A DNA stretch of 64,000 bases from Seonamhaeicola sediminis (GCF_004358095.2 NZ_SMZJ02000001.1:186001-250000); one strand, 5' to 3'; shown: positions 44,777 to 54,032, counted from the stretch's first letter. Program-made: numbers and translations. Notes: a model not told the origin generated them from the letters alone.

Positions 44777-45805
44777 TTGGGAAATAAAAAAAAAGCAACA
44801 ATAAAAGATATTGCAAATGTACTTAATATCTCTCCTGCTGCCGTATCAAAAGCGCTTCATGATGATTCCCGAATTAGTGAAAAAACAAAAAAAGCTGTCA
44901 AGCAAGTTGCTAAAAATTTAAATTACCAGCCCAACCACCTAGCAAGTGCCCTAAGGAAAGGAAAAAGCAATTTAGTAGGTGTTATTGTACCCAGAACCAA
45001 TAGTAACTTCTTTTCTTCTGTTATTCAAAACATGGAAGAAGTTTTAAATAGAAAGGGGTACAATATCATAATCACACAATCTAATGAATCTTATAAAAAA
45101 GAATGCGCTAATATTGATACCTTATTGTTTACACAAGTTGATGGAATTATTGCATCTATGGCCAATGAAACCGTTGATTTAAGCTATTATGAAAAGATAA
45201 AATCTAAAGGTATTCCGCTCATCTTATTTGACCGGGGTGAAAACGATTTGAATGTTGATTATATTGGTATTAACGATTACGAAAGTAGTCACATGATTGT
45301 TGAGCATTTGGTAAATCAAGGCTGCAAGCGTATTGCACATATTGGTGGTTATAAACACACTAGAATTTACAATAACCGAATTAGGGGTTATATTGATGCC
45401 TTAAAAAAATACCATCTACCTCTTGAAAATGAATTACTTATTGAAAGTAACTTAACTACAGAGGACGGTAGAGAAAAAATGCAGCAATTATTAAACTTAG
45501 AAAATCGACCTGATGCGGTCTATGTTGCAGGAGATTATGCTGCTTTGGGGGCATTACAGGTATTAAATGAACAAAATATTAAAGTCCCCCATGACATAGC
45601 ACTGGTTGGTTTTGGAGACGAACCTTTTACAGCTATGGTTACACCAACCTTGTCTAGTATAAATCAACAAAGTTCTGAGATTGGAAGATTAGCTGCTCTT
45701 ACTTTTTTGGAGCACGCAAAGAAAGATATAGTTACACAGTCTTTAAATAAACAAATTTTAGATGCCAAACTAATTGTGAGAGAATCTTCAAAAAAACACA
45801 TCTAA
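44777..45805 (+). CDS. LacI-family transcriptional regulator (KdgR-like)
   Basis: 342 residues. The helix-turn-helix is ATIKDIANVLNISPAAVSKA, with LHDDSRISEKTKKAVKQVAK as hinge lead. The effector domain is the periplasmic-binding-protein type: LVGVIVPRTNSNFFSSVIQN, IPLILFDRG, RIAHIGGYKH, PDAVYVAGDYAALGALQVL and DIALVGFGDEPFTAMVTPTL. The true start is taken as TTG (LGNKKKATIKD) because the upstream ATG lies before the promoter and inside the operators. Divergent from kdgK-kdgA and surrounded by matching operators, it probably senses KDG or a related uronate product. Confidence 0.9.
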   Translation: MGNKKKATIKDIANVLNISPAAVSKALHDDSRISEKTKKAVKQVAKNLNYQPNHLASALRKGKSNLVGVIVPRTNSNFFSSVIQNMEEVLNRKGYNIIITQSNESYKKECANIDTLLFTQVDGIIASMANETVDLSYYEKIKSKGIPLILFDRGENDLNVDYIGINDYESSHMIVEHLVNQGCKRIAHIGGYKHTRIYNNRIRGYIDALKKYHLPLENELLIESNLTTEDGREKMQQLLNLENRPDAVYVAGDYAALGALQVLNEQNIKVPHDIALVGFGDEPFTAMVTPTLSSINQQSSEIGRLAALTFLEHAKKDIVTQSLNKQILDAKLIVRESSKKHI

Positions 45806-45853
45806 AAAGTAAATTTCAAAAGAAATATTAACCTTAGCCATAAAATTATATAT

Positions 45854-46039
45854 TAACCCGTTGTACATTTTGATAAAATTTTGTCAATTCGAGTTGATTT
45901 TACGATTGTAATGAGTAAAATTTGTATCGAGAATAAAAATTTTAATATTTTTAATACGTTCTCGATACGATTTTTCGTGCCTCAAAATCACTCGAACTGA
46001 CATAATTTATGATTATTAGCCAAAATGCACAACGGGTTA
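45854..46039. repeat. 186-bp nested-hairpin (MITE/REP-like) element
   Basis: The intergenic region is bounded by inverted copies of TAACCCGTTGTRCATTTTG (19 bases, one A/G difference). Inside are two more inverted pairs: TGTCARTTCGAGT on the left against ACTCGAACTGACA on the right, and TTGTATCGAGAA against TTCTCGATACGA, giving three nested stems. There is no coding frame. This looks like a non-autonomous, foldback mobile repeat. Such short palindromic elements often occur in many copies in flavobacterial genomes; only one copy was seen here. Confidence 0.7.
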
Positions 46040-46237
46040 TATTAATAAAAAACTATTTCCTTTTATAGTATCTCTTAATAACTATTAATTCATATTAATT
46101 TTAAAACTTTCACTTTTACTTAAAAACCCATATAAGTACCTTTCATAACCTTATTTCAGTAAAACAGGTTAGAACAGGACAGCAAATGAATTGTATTATT
46201 TTAATTTTATATTGAAGTTTACCTTGTTAATTAACCA

Positions 46238-46990
46238 ATGCAAAAGAAAAAAATAAAAGTAGGATTATTCATTCCCTGCTATATCAACCAATTGTATCCT
46301 CAAGTAGGGATAGCAACTTTAGAGCTTTTAGAAAAATTAGATGTTGATGTTGACTATCCACAAAGACAAACATGTTGTGGCCAACCATTAGGAAATTCTG
46401 GTTACGAAGAAGATTCTAAAGGAATTTGTAATCTTTTTGTCGAAAATTTCAAAGAGTACGATTTTATTGTGGGGCCCTCTGGAAGTTGCATTTATCATAT
46501 TAAACATCATTTTGATATTTTGGAACAAACACCAGAAGTAAAAAGGGTAAGAAACAATGCCTTCGAACTTTGTGAGTTTATTGTAAAAATACTAGGAAAA
46601 ACAGACTTAGGAGCTTCATTTCCACACAAAGTTGGGCTTCATAAAAGCTGTCATGGATTGCGAGGTCTAAAACTTGGCTCCTGTTCTGAAGTACAAGGAG
46701 AACATTACTCAACCGAAGAGGATTTATTAAATCAAGTGAGGGGGTTGGAATTAATGTCTCTTAATAGAAAAGATGAATGTTGTGGGTTTGGAGGTACGTT
46801 TGCAGTTTTTGAGGAAGCTATTTCTTCTAAAATGGGTAAAGACCGCGTTCAGGATCACCTTAGTAGTGATGTAGAAGTTCTTACGGGAGCAGACCACTCT
46901 TGCTTAATGCATCTAGAAGGAATAATTAACAGAAACAAACAACCAATAAAGGTGATGCATATTGCCGAAATACTAAATAGTAGTTTATAG
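46238..46990 (+). CDS. lutA: Lactate utilisation protein A (Fe-S oxidoreductase)
   Basis: 250 residues, LutA/LldE family, with two CCG domains: TCCGQPLGNSGYEEDSKG and DECCGFGGTFAVF, as well as HKSCHGLRGLKLG. With LutB and LutC it oxidises L-lactate to pyruvate in the cytoplasm. It leads the lutABC genes with a two-base gap to lutB and overlapping lutB/lutC. Upstream, AACAGG occurs twice (about 46163 and 46173), which may be a regulator site. Confidence 0.93.
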   Translation: MQKKKIKVGLFIPCYINQLYPQVGIATLELLEKLDVDVDYPQRQTCCGQPLGNSGYEEDSKGICNLFVENFKEYDFIVGPSGSCIYHIKHHFDILEQTPEVKRVRNNAFELCEFIVKILGKTDLGASFPHKVGLHKSCHGLRGLKLGSCSEVQGEHYSTEEDLLNQVRGLELMSLNRKDECCGFGGTFAVFEEAISSKMGKDRVQDHLSSDVEVLTGADHSCLMHLEGIINRNKQPIKVMHIAEILNSSL

Positions 46991-46992
46991 TT

Positions 46993-48360
46993 ATGAGTCA
47001 CGCAACAAAGGCAGCTGAATTCAATAAAAACGAAGCAAAAGTAAACTGGCATGACAAAGCCTTATGGTATGTTAGAGAAAAACGCGATAAATCTGCTCAC
47101 AATGTTCAAGGATGGGAATATTTAAGACAACTAGGATCTAAAATTAAAGCTAATGTTTTATCAAATTTAGACGAATACCTAATCCAGTTTGAGGCTAATG
47201 CCAAAAAGAATGGTATACATGTTCATTGGGCGTCTGATGCTGAAGAACACAATAATATAGTAAATGATATACTAAGCAAGCACAATGCAAAAAAGGTAGT
47301 TAAAAGTAAATCTATGTTAACGGAAGAATGCCACTTGAATCCCTTTTTAGAGAGCAGGGGTATTGAAGTTGTTGATACAGATTTGGGGGAACGCATAGTA
47401 CAACTAGCGCAGGAGCCTCCAAGCCATATTGTATTGCCAGCTATACATAAGACCAAGGAGGATGTAGATGAATTATTTCAAGAGCATTTAGGAACAACAC
47501 CTAGTCAAGGCAACCCTGAATATCTAGTTGGTGAGGCAAGAAAACATTTGAGGGATAAATTCCTTAATGCCGATGTAGCCATCACTGGTGTTAATTTTGC
47601 AGTGGCCGATACTGGCGGTGTAGTTGTTTGTACCAACGAAGGAAATGCAGATATGGGAGTTCACTTAGCAAAAGCTCATATAGCTTGTATGGGTATTGAA
47701 AAGATTATTCCCAAAGAAAAACATTTAGGTGTTTTTTTAAGACTCTTGGCTCGAAGCGCTACAGGTCAACCAATTACCACATATTCTTCACACTTCAATA
47801 AACCAGAAGATGGTAAAGAAATGCATATTGTTATAGTAGACAATGGCAGAACAGAGCAACTAAGCAGAGAAGATTTTAGAGCTTCTCTTCATTGTATTAG
47901 GTGTGGAGCATGTATGAATACGTGCCCTATTTATAGGAGAAGCGGAGGTCATAGTTATGATTATACTATACCTGGACCTATAGGTTCTATTCTTTCTCCA
48001 GGTAAAGATTTGAAAAAACACAGTTCGTTACCATTCGCTTCTACGCTATGTGGTTCTTGTTCAAATGTATGTCCGGTTAAAATTAACATTCACGAACAAC
48101 TTTATAAGTGGCGTCAGGTAATAGTGAAAGAACAAAAACAGCCTATGGTTAAAAAATCTATTTTAAAAACTGCTGGGGTTGTTTTGTCTAAGCCTGGTCT
48201 TTATAGAATTGCTGGAAAAACAGCTAGATTTATGCTTAAAAATGCTCCTAAATTTATGATATATAATAAACTAAATGCTTGGGGTAAAGCAAGAGATTTA
48301 CCAGAGGTAAAAGGGCAAAACTTTGATGATTGGTATAAAAAAAGACAGAAAAATGGGTAG
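46993..48360 (+). CDS. lutB: Lactate utilisation protein B (LUD and 4Fe-4S domains)
   Basis: 455 residues. An N-terminal LUD domain (VKSKSMLTEECHLNPFLESR, FAVADTGGVVVCTNEGNADM) is followed by two cluster motifs, CIRCGACMNTCPIYRR and CGSCSNVCPVKI. These transfer electrons from lactate. The stop lies inside the lutC start region (eight-base overlap). The DEXH-like end GKARDLPEVKGQNF is family-specific. Placement beside the rhamnose genes is meaningful, because rhamnose degradation releases lactate or lactaldehyde. Confidence 0.94.
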   Translation: MSHATKAAEFNKNEAKVNWHDKALWYVREKRDKSAHNVQGWEYLRQLGSKIKANVLSNLDEYLIQFEANAKKNGIHVHWASDAEEHNNIVNDILSKHNAKKVVKSKSMLTEECHLNPFLESRGIEVVDTDLGERIVQLAQEPPSHIVLPAIHKTKEDVDELFQEHLGTTPSQGNPEYLVGEARKHLRDKFLNADVAITGVNFAVADTGGVVVCTNEGNADMGVHLAKAHIACMGIEKIIPKEKHLGVFLRLLARSATGQPITTYSSHFNKPEDGKEMHIVIVDNGRTEQLSREDFRASLHCIRCGACMNTCPIYRRSGGHSYDYTIPGPIGSILSPGKDLKKHSSLPFASTLCGSCSNVCPVKINIHEQLYKWRQVIVKEQKQPMVKKSILKTAGVVLSKPGLYRIAGKTARFMLKNAPKFMIYNKLNAWGKARDLPEVKGQNFDDWYKKRQKNG

Positions 48361-48931
48361 AGAATCTATTTTAAAATCAGTAAAACAAAATAAACCAGAA
48401 TTACTGCAACTGCCAGACATTAATGAAGCTACATTTGAAGAAGACATCAATCTTTTAGAAACTTTTAAAAACAATCTTAAGGCAGTTGGTGGTTTTGTTA
48501 AAGAAATTGACGAAAAAAGTATTGACACAGAAATTAAAGTACTTCACTCCAATAAGACAAATATTGTTAGCACAACAAAAAAGTCTGCTTTAGGAACTAT
48601 TACAATAGATAAAAACACGGAGCCTCATACTCTGGAGAATATAGACTTAGCCATTTTAGAAGCTGAACTTGGTGTCTCTGAAAATGGTGCTGTATGGGTT
48701 ACTGCGAGTAATAGTATTGTACGTGTATTACCATTTATAACTAACGATTTGGTAATTATTCTTAAAAAAGAAAATATCTGTTTACACATGCTTAAGGCAT
48801 ATGATCAAATAGCAGAACGCTATAGGGATTTTGGTGTATTTATATCAGGCCCTTCAAAAACTGCCGATATTGAACAATGTTTGGTAGTGGGTGCCCATGG
48901 CGCTATGAGTTTAGCTGTTTTATTAATTTAA
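48353..48931 (+). CDS. lutC: Lactate utilisation protein C (LUD domain)
   Basis: 192 residues, LUD fold. The start ATG of MGRESILKSVKQNKPEL was chosen because it overlaps lutB by eight bases; a longer frame has ten extra codons inside lutB. Motifs: LGVSENGAVWVTASNSIVR, VIILKKENICLHML, and FISGPSKTADIEQCLVVGAHG. With LutA and LutB it forms the lactate oxidation complex. Confidence 0.92.
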   Translation: MGRESILKSVKQNKPELLQLPDINEATFEEDINLLETFKNNLKAVGGFVKEIDEKSIDTEIKVLHSNKTNIVSTTKKSALGTITIDKNTEPHTLENIDLAILEAELGVSENGAVWVTASNSIVRVLPFITNDLVIILKKENICLHMLKAYDQIAERYRDFGVFISGPSKTADIEQCLVVGAHGAMSLAVLLI

Positions 48932-48995
48932 TAAGTATTCTAACAGTTTTATTTAAAAAAATCAACTTTATAAATCCATTTAATCGTTTGATGAA

Positions 48996-49772
48996 ATGAA
49001 AAAATTAGCTATCATCTTTTTTACATTATTTACCTTGAGTAGTTTTCAGCAAACACCTGATATTGAAAAGGTACTTATTGATATTAATCAAACTTTCAAA
49101 AACATGGAAGTAAAACTTTTGCACTGGCCTGAAGCATTACAACCTAAATTAGGAAGTTTAAAAAAAACTGCTTTTATGGCTTTCCCCAAAAAGGAAACTA
49201 AAGGTAAATTACCACTACTTATATCATTACATGGTGGAGGAGGAAAGACGTGGAGCCTTGAAGAGCAACTTAAACGTTCTTCTGAAGTAAAGGGACTCTC
49301 TCTTGCCGAATTAGCTGGTAAAGATCTAATCCTTTTAGAACCCAACTCTTTTGAAAAATGGGATCCTAAAACACTCAATATCATGTTAGATTATATACTT
49401 AAGAAGTATACTCAAATAGACCAAAGCCGTATTTATGTGATAGGACACAGTATGGGAGGCAAAGGCACTTGGGAATGGATACAGCAATCTCCAGAACGTT
49501 TTGCGGCTGCAGGACTAGGAGGATTTAGTGGTGTTTCGGAAAATGATGATTTTACTAAACTTGCTAATTTCCCTGTATATGGTATGGTGGGTGGCGAAGA
49601 TGGCAAAAACGTAGCATCAGCAAAAAAAATGACTGACCTATTAAAAGCAGCAGGTAATAAAAATGTAAAGTATATTGCTTTTCCTGGTGCCAACCATGCA
49701 CAAGGAAACAAAATGCTGTTTAGTCATGTTGCATGTGTCGATTGGATGCTTACTTTTTCTAATAAAAAATAA
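48996..49772 (+). CDS. Exported alpha/beta-hydrolase (esterase-like)
   Basis: 258 residues with signal peptide MKKLAIIFFTLFTLSSFQ. The alpha/beta-hydrolase fold shows the oxyanion HGGGGKTW, the nucleophile elbow GHSMGGKGTW (Ser in GHSMG), a later Asp near GGEDGKN, and the His in PGANHAQGNK. This is the PHB-depolymerase/feruloyl-esterase-like group that often carries carbohydrate esterases. In this locus a polysaccharide deacetylase or sugar-ester hydrolase is plausible. It begins 64 bases after lutC and is bounded by a strong terminator. Confidence 0.8.
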   Translation: MKKLAIIFFTLFTLSSFQQTPDIEKVLIDINQTFKNMEVKLLHWPEALQPKLGSLKKTAFMAFPKKETKGKLPLLISLHGGGGKTWSLEEQLKRSSEVKGLSLAELAGKDLILLEPNSFEKWDPKTLNIMLDYILKKYTQIDQSRIYVIGHSMGGKGTWEWIQQSPERFAAAGLGGFSGVSENDDFTKLANFPVYGMVGGEDGKNVASAKKMTDLLKAAGNKNVKYIAFPGANHAQGNKMLFSHVACVDWMLTFSNKK

Positions 49773-49801
49773 GCACCTGTTTTAGATTTCAAAGCCAGAT
49801 T

Positions 49802-49851
49802 AAATAAAAAAACACAGCCGAAACAATTGTTTCGGCTGTGTTTTTTTATTT
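49802..49851. terminator. 50-bp perfectly palindromic bidirectional terminator
   Basis: Twenty-five bases on each side are perfectly complementary. The G+C core is ACACAGCCGAAACA with TGTTTCGGCTGTGT, flanked by runs of A on one side and T on the other. It lies between the convergent esterase and aldA genes and should stop transcription from both directions. Confidence 0.88.
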
Positions 49852-49866
49852 CTACTAAACTTAGGC

Positions 49867-51306
49867 TTAGTAATATTTAGCATAAACTACTTTTGTATGT
49901 AAATATTCTTCCATACCATGTTTACCATCAGCTCCACCTACACCAGATTTTTTCCATCCAGCATGAAACCCTTGAATGGCCTCAAAGTGTTCTCTATTCA
50001 CATAGGTTTCACCAAAATGCAAACCATTGGTAGCCTTCATAATATTATTAAAGTTTTCAGAAAAAATTGATGATGTTAACCCAAACTCTGTATCATTAGA
50101 CAAAGCAATAGCTTCATCTAAAGTATTAAACTTCAAAACAGGTAATACCGGTCCAAATACTTCTTCTTGAACAATTTGACTTTTTTGATCACAGTTTACT
50201 AAAACAGTAGGATTATAGAAATAACCTCTATCAAATTTTTCAGGACGGTTTCCTCCAACTAATACTTCAGCGCCTTCCTCTTTAGCAAACTCAACCATTT
50301 CTGTAATTTTATCTAATTGTGATTTAGATACCAAACTACTCATATCTGCACCTACCCCAGTTAATGCATCTTCAACTGTAACTTCGCTCATTTTTTTGGT
50401 AAGTTTATCTACAAACTCATCGTAAATACTGTCTTCTACATATACACGTTCAGCACAATTACAAACTTGTCCACTGAAAATCACTCTTGAAGAAACAATT
50501 GAATTCAACGCTAAATCTAAATTAGCATCGGCACAAACTATTGCTGGGGCTTTACCTCCTAATTCTAATGAAACTTTAGTTATATTCTCTGCAGAGGCAC
50601 TTATAACTTGTTGTCCTGCACCAACACTTCCTGTTAAACTAATTATACCAGTAATTGGACTAGCAGATAGTGCATTACCAACGGTTCTACCTGCTCCACA
50701 CACAAAATTTAAAACACCTGCAGGCAATTCAATTTTTTGAATAAGGTCTGCAAATTCCATAATGGTATTTGGTGCTTCAGAACTTGGTTTGATAACACAA
50801 GTGTTTCCTGTAATTAATGATGCTGCAACTTTACGAGCCATCACAAAAAACGGGAAATTCCAGGGACAAATACCTACAGCAACCCCAATTGGTACTTTAT
50901 GTAAATAGATATGCTCCTTCTCTCTATCACTTTGAATAATCTCTCCTTCTATTCTGCGAGCCCAACCTGCATTGTAATCAAAATAATCAGCAGTTACATC
51001 AATTTCAACCTGTGCTAAACCAATTACTTTGGCTTGCTCTTTAGATAACGTTTCTGCTAAAAAAACACGGTTCTCTCTAATAACATCAGCCATTTTGTGT
51101 AAAAAAGCTGCTCTTTGTATTGCTGGCAAAGCCTCCCAAGCAGGTTGTGCAGCCTGTGCTGCTTCTAGAGCGTTATTTGCATCCTCTACAGTTCCTGTAG
51201 AAATTGTACTTAAAACTTCCTCTGTACAAGGATTCAAAATTTCAATAACAGATGTAGCCTTAGATTCTACAAATTGTCCATTAATGTATTGCTTATAATG
51301 TTTCAT
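49867..51306 (-). CDS. aldA: Lactaldehyde dehydrogenase (AldA-like)
   Basis: 479 residues, the same length as E. coli AldA and with distinctive blocks in common: SRVIFSGQVCNCAERVYV (catalytic Cys near 285), LELGGKAPAIV (Glu), PWNFPFFVMARKVA, and the C-terminal FEAIQGFHAGWKKSGVGG. It oxidises L-lactaldehyde to L-lactate with NAD. As the most downstream gene of the minus-strand rhamnose set, it would finish rhamnose and fucose breakdown; lutABC then takes lactate to pyruvate. Confidence 0.92.
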   Translation of the reverse strand: MKHYKQYINGQFVESKATSVIEILNPCTEEVLSTISTGTVEDANNALEAAQAAQPAWEALPAIQRAAFLHKMADVIRENRVFLAETLSKEQAKVIGLAQVEIDVTADYFDYNAGWARRIEGEIIQSDREKEHIYLHKVPIGVAVGICPWNFPFFVMARKVAASLITGNTCVIKPSSEAPNTIMEFADLIQKIELPAGVLNFVCGAGRTVGNALSASPITGIISLTGSVGAGQQVISASAENITKVSLELGGKAPAIVCADANLDLALNSIVSSRVIFSGQVCNCAERVYVEDSIYDEFVDKLTKKMSEVTVEDALTGVGADMSSLVSKSQLDKITEMVEFAKEEGAEVLVGGNRPEKFDRGYFYNPTVLVNCDQKSQIVQEEVFGPVLPVLKFNTLDEAIALSNDTEFGLTSSIFSENFNNIMKATNGLHFGETYVNREHFEAIQGFHAGWKKSGVGGADGKHGMEEYLHTKVVYAKYY

Positions 51307-51330
51307 TTTAATATGTGTTGGTTTTCTCTA

Positions 51331-52620
51331 TTAAGATAAAAATTTTACTCGTAAATCTTCTACTTGTTCGTCATTAATTGGCACCATTTCTCCTAAAGAA
51401 TTTCCTAAAACAATAGACTTGGCACTAAATTCTGCAACTTCCAAATAATCAAATGTTTGAAGTAGCTTGTCTCCAGTTATTATTACAGAATCATTTTCAA
51501 TAATTAACGCCGTAGGACAATTATCAACTATTTCAGAATTGTTGTTTTTTCTAAAATGAGCTCCATATTTTACTGCATTAATATCCTGCAAAAAGATCCA
51601 ACTTTCAGGAATAGTTCGCACATTTAAATAGCTATTTGTAACACCAAAAGCCATTAAATATGGAGATTGGGTCATGATAATAGAATTTACATTTGGATTC
51701 CTGTTGTAAATCTCTTGATGTATCCAAGTGGCTCTACTAGGAATTTTACCAGCCTCTCTGTGTCCTCCTTTTATTTGAACAATATCATCTAAATCGATAT
51801 CCCATCTATTAATATTAGTTGGTGTAATTAAGAAATCATTATCTTTCCAGCGCATAGATACTGTACCATAAGAACTAATCATTAAACCTTGTTCACAGGA
51901 ACGCTTAACTATTTTACAAATCTCTAAACGTTTTTCAACTTCATCAGAAGGGTACTCAGTTTTTTCCATTTCTGGAAGGACTCCTGTGGCCTGTGCCTCA
52001 AATTCATCTATTTGATCATCAGTTAAATAGTTTGGTGTTCCAATTTGAGACCCATAAACTATGGTTCTAGCACAGAACTCTAAAGCTTCAAAACGTTCAA
52101 AAGCATCAGTTAAATCACTACCTCCCAATACAGTACCATGATTTTCCATGATGATGGCTTTGTAGCCTTTTTTAAACTCGTCTGCAATGACATCTCCCAA
52201 ATCCTCACTTCCAGGTAATCTATAATTAGCATAACCAATAGGCCCACAAATATGTTTAGCCTGCGAAATAATGTTTGTGTTAGGTATTTGACGAACTATA
52301 CTGAAAGAAACCAATGCTGGTGGATGTGCATGAATAACCGACTTGATATCTGGTCTTGCTTCATAAATAGCCTTGTGAAATGGAAACTCAGAAGAAGGCT
52401 TATGCTTCCCTATTACCGTTCCATCTTTTTTAACACAAATAATATCTGATGCTCTTAAAGACCCCTTATCAATAGCAGAAGGTGTTACCCATATATCGCC
52501 ATTATCATCAATAATTGAAATATTTCCCCCTGATGTGGTTGTCATACCACGTTTATAGATTCTGCTAATAACTTCAGTAATCTGGTCTCTAGGGTGTACT
52601 AGTTTTATGTTTTTTGACAT
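51331..52620 (-). CDS. Two-domain class II aldolase, second domain degenerate
   Basis: 429 residues made of two class II aldolase (fuculose/rhamnulose-phosphate aldolase-like) domains. Domain 1 (about 8-190) keeps the zinc ligands H97, H99 (SVIHAHPPALVS) and H161 (ENHGTV), plus the catalytic Glu E78 (KPSSEFPFH). Domain 2 (about 229-429) has the same order of blocks but the histidines are gone: IIMTQSPYLM replaces VIHAHPP, IENDSVII replaces MENHGTVL, and PSRATWIHQE replaces PSSEFPFH. It lies between the kinase (22 bases away) and aldA. The ATG of MSKNIKLVHPRDQI was chosen; a TTG overlapping the kinase gene is the alternative. Confidence 0.88.
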   Translation of the reverse strand: MSKNIKLVHPRDQITEVISRIYKRGMTTTSGGNISIIDDNGDIWVTPSAIDKGSLRASDIICVKKDGTVIGKHKPSSEFPFHKAIYEARPDIKSVIHAHPPALVSFSIVRQIPNTNIISQAKHICGPIGYANYRLPGSEDLGDVIADEFKKGYKAIIMENHGTVLGGSDLTDAFERFEALEFCARTIVYGSQIGTPNYLTDDQIDEFEAQATGVLPEMEKTEYPSDEVEKRLEICKIVKRSCEQGLMISSYGTVSMRWKDNDFLITPTNINRWDIDLDDIVQIKGGHREAGKIPSRATWIHQEIYNRNPNVNSIIMTQSPYLMAFGVTNSYLNVRTIPESWIFLQDINAVKYGAHFRKNNNSEIVDNCPTALIIENDSVIITGDKLLQTFDYLEVAEFSAKSIVLGNSLGEMVPINDEQVEDLRVKFLS

Positions 52621-52642
52621 TGTATTTGTTTTTTGAATTTGT

Positions 52643-54022
52643 TTATTTACCCCCAATTATAAAAGGCACATGCTTTTTTAAAGCATAATTTTTCTTTAAA
52701 AATTTAGAATTTAATTTAGTGTCAGAAATTGAAATTGCGGCACCCAATGCTGACCCTAGGGAAGCATCGGTTGTACTTAATTTTTTACTTCTGAATTTAT
52801 GTGTTAGTAATTTGATATAAACATCATTATTACTAAAACCACCATCTACATAAATTCTTGAAATATCATCATTACCAATAGCTTGTTCAATACACTTAAT
52901 TTGCAGTAAAACAAGTTCACTCATTAACTGATGATATGCATACTCGTAAGTATCATATGGCATCTGTGTTGTTTCAGGCATATTATCATCCTTCAAACCT
53001 TCCCATTTATAACAAAGTTTAAAATCTTGAGTAATGTTTTCGTATATGCTATAATCGAACTTTACAGATCTATGATAGTCATCACTCACACCATAATACT
53101 TATCTAATTTAGCAACCTGAACTTTATATTCGTTTCCTAAAAATAGTCGAGTTGCTTTTACTGGTTTCCCATTAATACGCATGTAGTTAATCGTATCCCC
53201 ATCATCAGACTCTGATGCTATTGGGTTTTGTGTAAACGGGTTGAAAACAATACTCCAAGTACCTGTTGATACCAAAATAAACTTCTTTCTAATGCTTCTT
53301 ACATAGGGTAAAAGAGCCGCTGAACTATCATGAATTCCTACACCAATTTTGATGCGTTTTCCGTTATAGTTCATATTTATACTAGTTTCTGTAGAAACAA
53401 TTGGAGGCAGGATTTTGTCTAGTTCCTCTTTATAAACCCAAGGATGATAATCCTTTTTTTCATAATCCCATAAAGCGGTATGACATCCTATACTTGTATA
53501 TTCACTTAAAGGAAGTCCTGTAAAAATATAACTCAAATACTGTGGTAAGTGCAATGAGTATTTAATTTTTTTGAAAACCTCTGGTTGCGAATACTTTAAC
53601 CAATACAACTGTAATCCAGAGTTAAGCATACTTAAGTCTGCACAGCCTGTAGTTTTTAAAAACTTTTCTTTTGGCCCGTATTTTCTAAAAAAGTCATTTA
53701 TGATATTCTGATCAAGAGGCTTTAAATAGTTGTATAGTGGTGTTACTGGTTTACCGTGTTCATCAATATGAACAAAACTTGCTCCATACGTTGAAAAGTT
53801 AATAGCTTTAATATTAAACTCTCTAGCTTCTAATATACGATCAAATACACCTTTTATCCACTGTTGTAAAGCACCTAAGTTTTCTGTTGGAAAACCATCC
53901 TCATCTACAGTTTCATCAAATGATATATATTCTTTATGAACTTCTTTAAAATCTTTATCAAATAAGAAAAACTTTTTATTGGTTTTACCAATATCAAAAA
54001 CGGCTGTTACTTTTGTTCTCAT
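52643..54022 (-). CDS. FGGY-family carbohydrate kinase, probably rhamnulokinase
   Basis: 459 residues. The actin-fold phosphate motif is VFDIGKTNKKFFLFDK at the N-terminus; LVSTGTWSIVFNPF and RIYVDGGFSNNDVY are adenosine and sugar-site motifs of the FGGY family. The likely substrate is L-rhamnulose because the isomerase and aldolase genes flank it; L-fuculose is the alternative. It is somewhat divergent from canonical RhaB, hence no symbol. Ten bases separate it from the isomerase gene upstream. Confidence 0.88.
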   Translation of the reverse strand: MRTKVTAVFDIGKTNKKFFLFDKDFKEVHKEYISFDETVDEDGFPTENLGALQQWIKGVFDRILEAREFNIKAINFSTYGASFVHIDEHGKPVTPLYNYLKPLDQNIINDFFRKYGPKEKFLKTTGCADLSMLNSGLQLYWLKYSQPEVFKKIKYSLHLPQYLSYIFTGLPLSEYTSIGCHTALWDYEKKDYHPWVYKEELDKILPPIVSTETSINMNYNGKRIKIGVGIHDSSAALLPYVRSIRKKFILVSTGTWSIVFNPFTQNPIASESDDGDTINYMRINGKPVKATRLFLGNEYKVQVAKLDKYYGVSDDYHRSVKFDYSIYENITQDFKLCYKWEGLKDDNMPETTQMPYDTYEYAYHQLMSELVLLQIKCIEQAIGNDDISRIYVDGGFSNNDVYIKLLTHKFRSKKLSTTDASLGSALGAAISISDTKLNSKFLKKNYALKKHVPFIIGGK

Positions 54023-54032
54023 ATTGCACAGA

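Noticed and set aside
46140-46237. TAnnTTTG promoter for lutA
   Set aside because: No exact match was found in the upstream region; ATTTTATATTG is not close enough.
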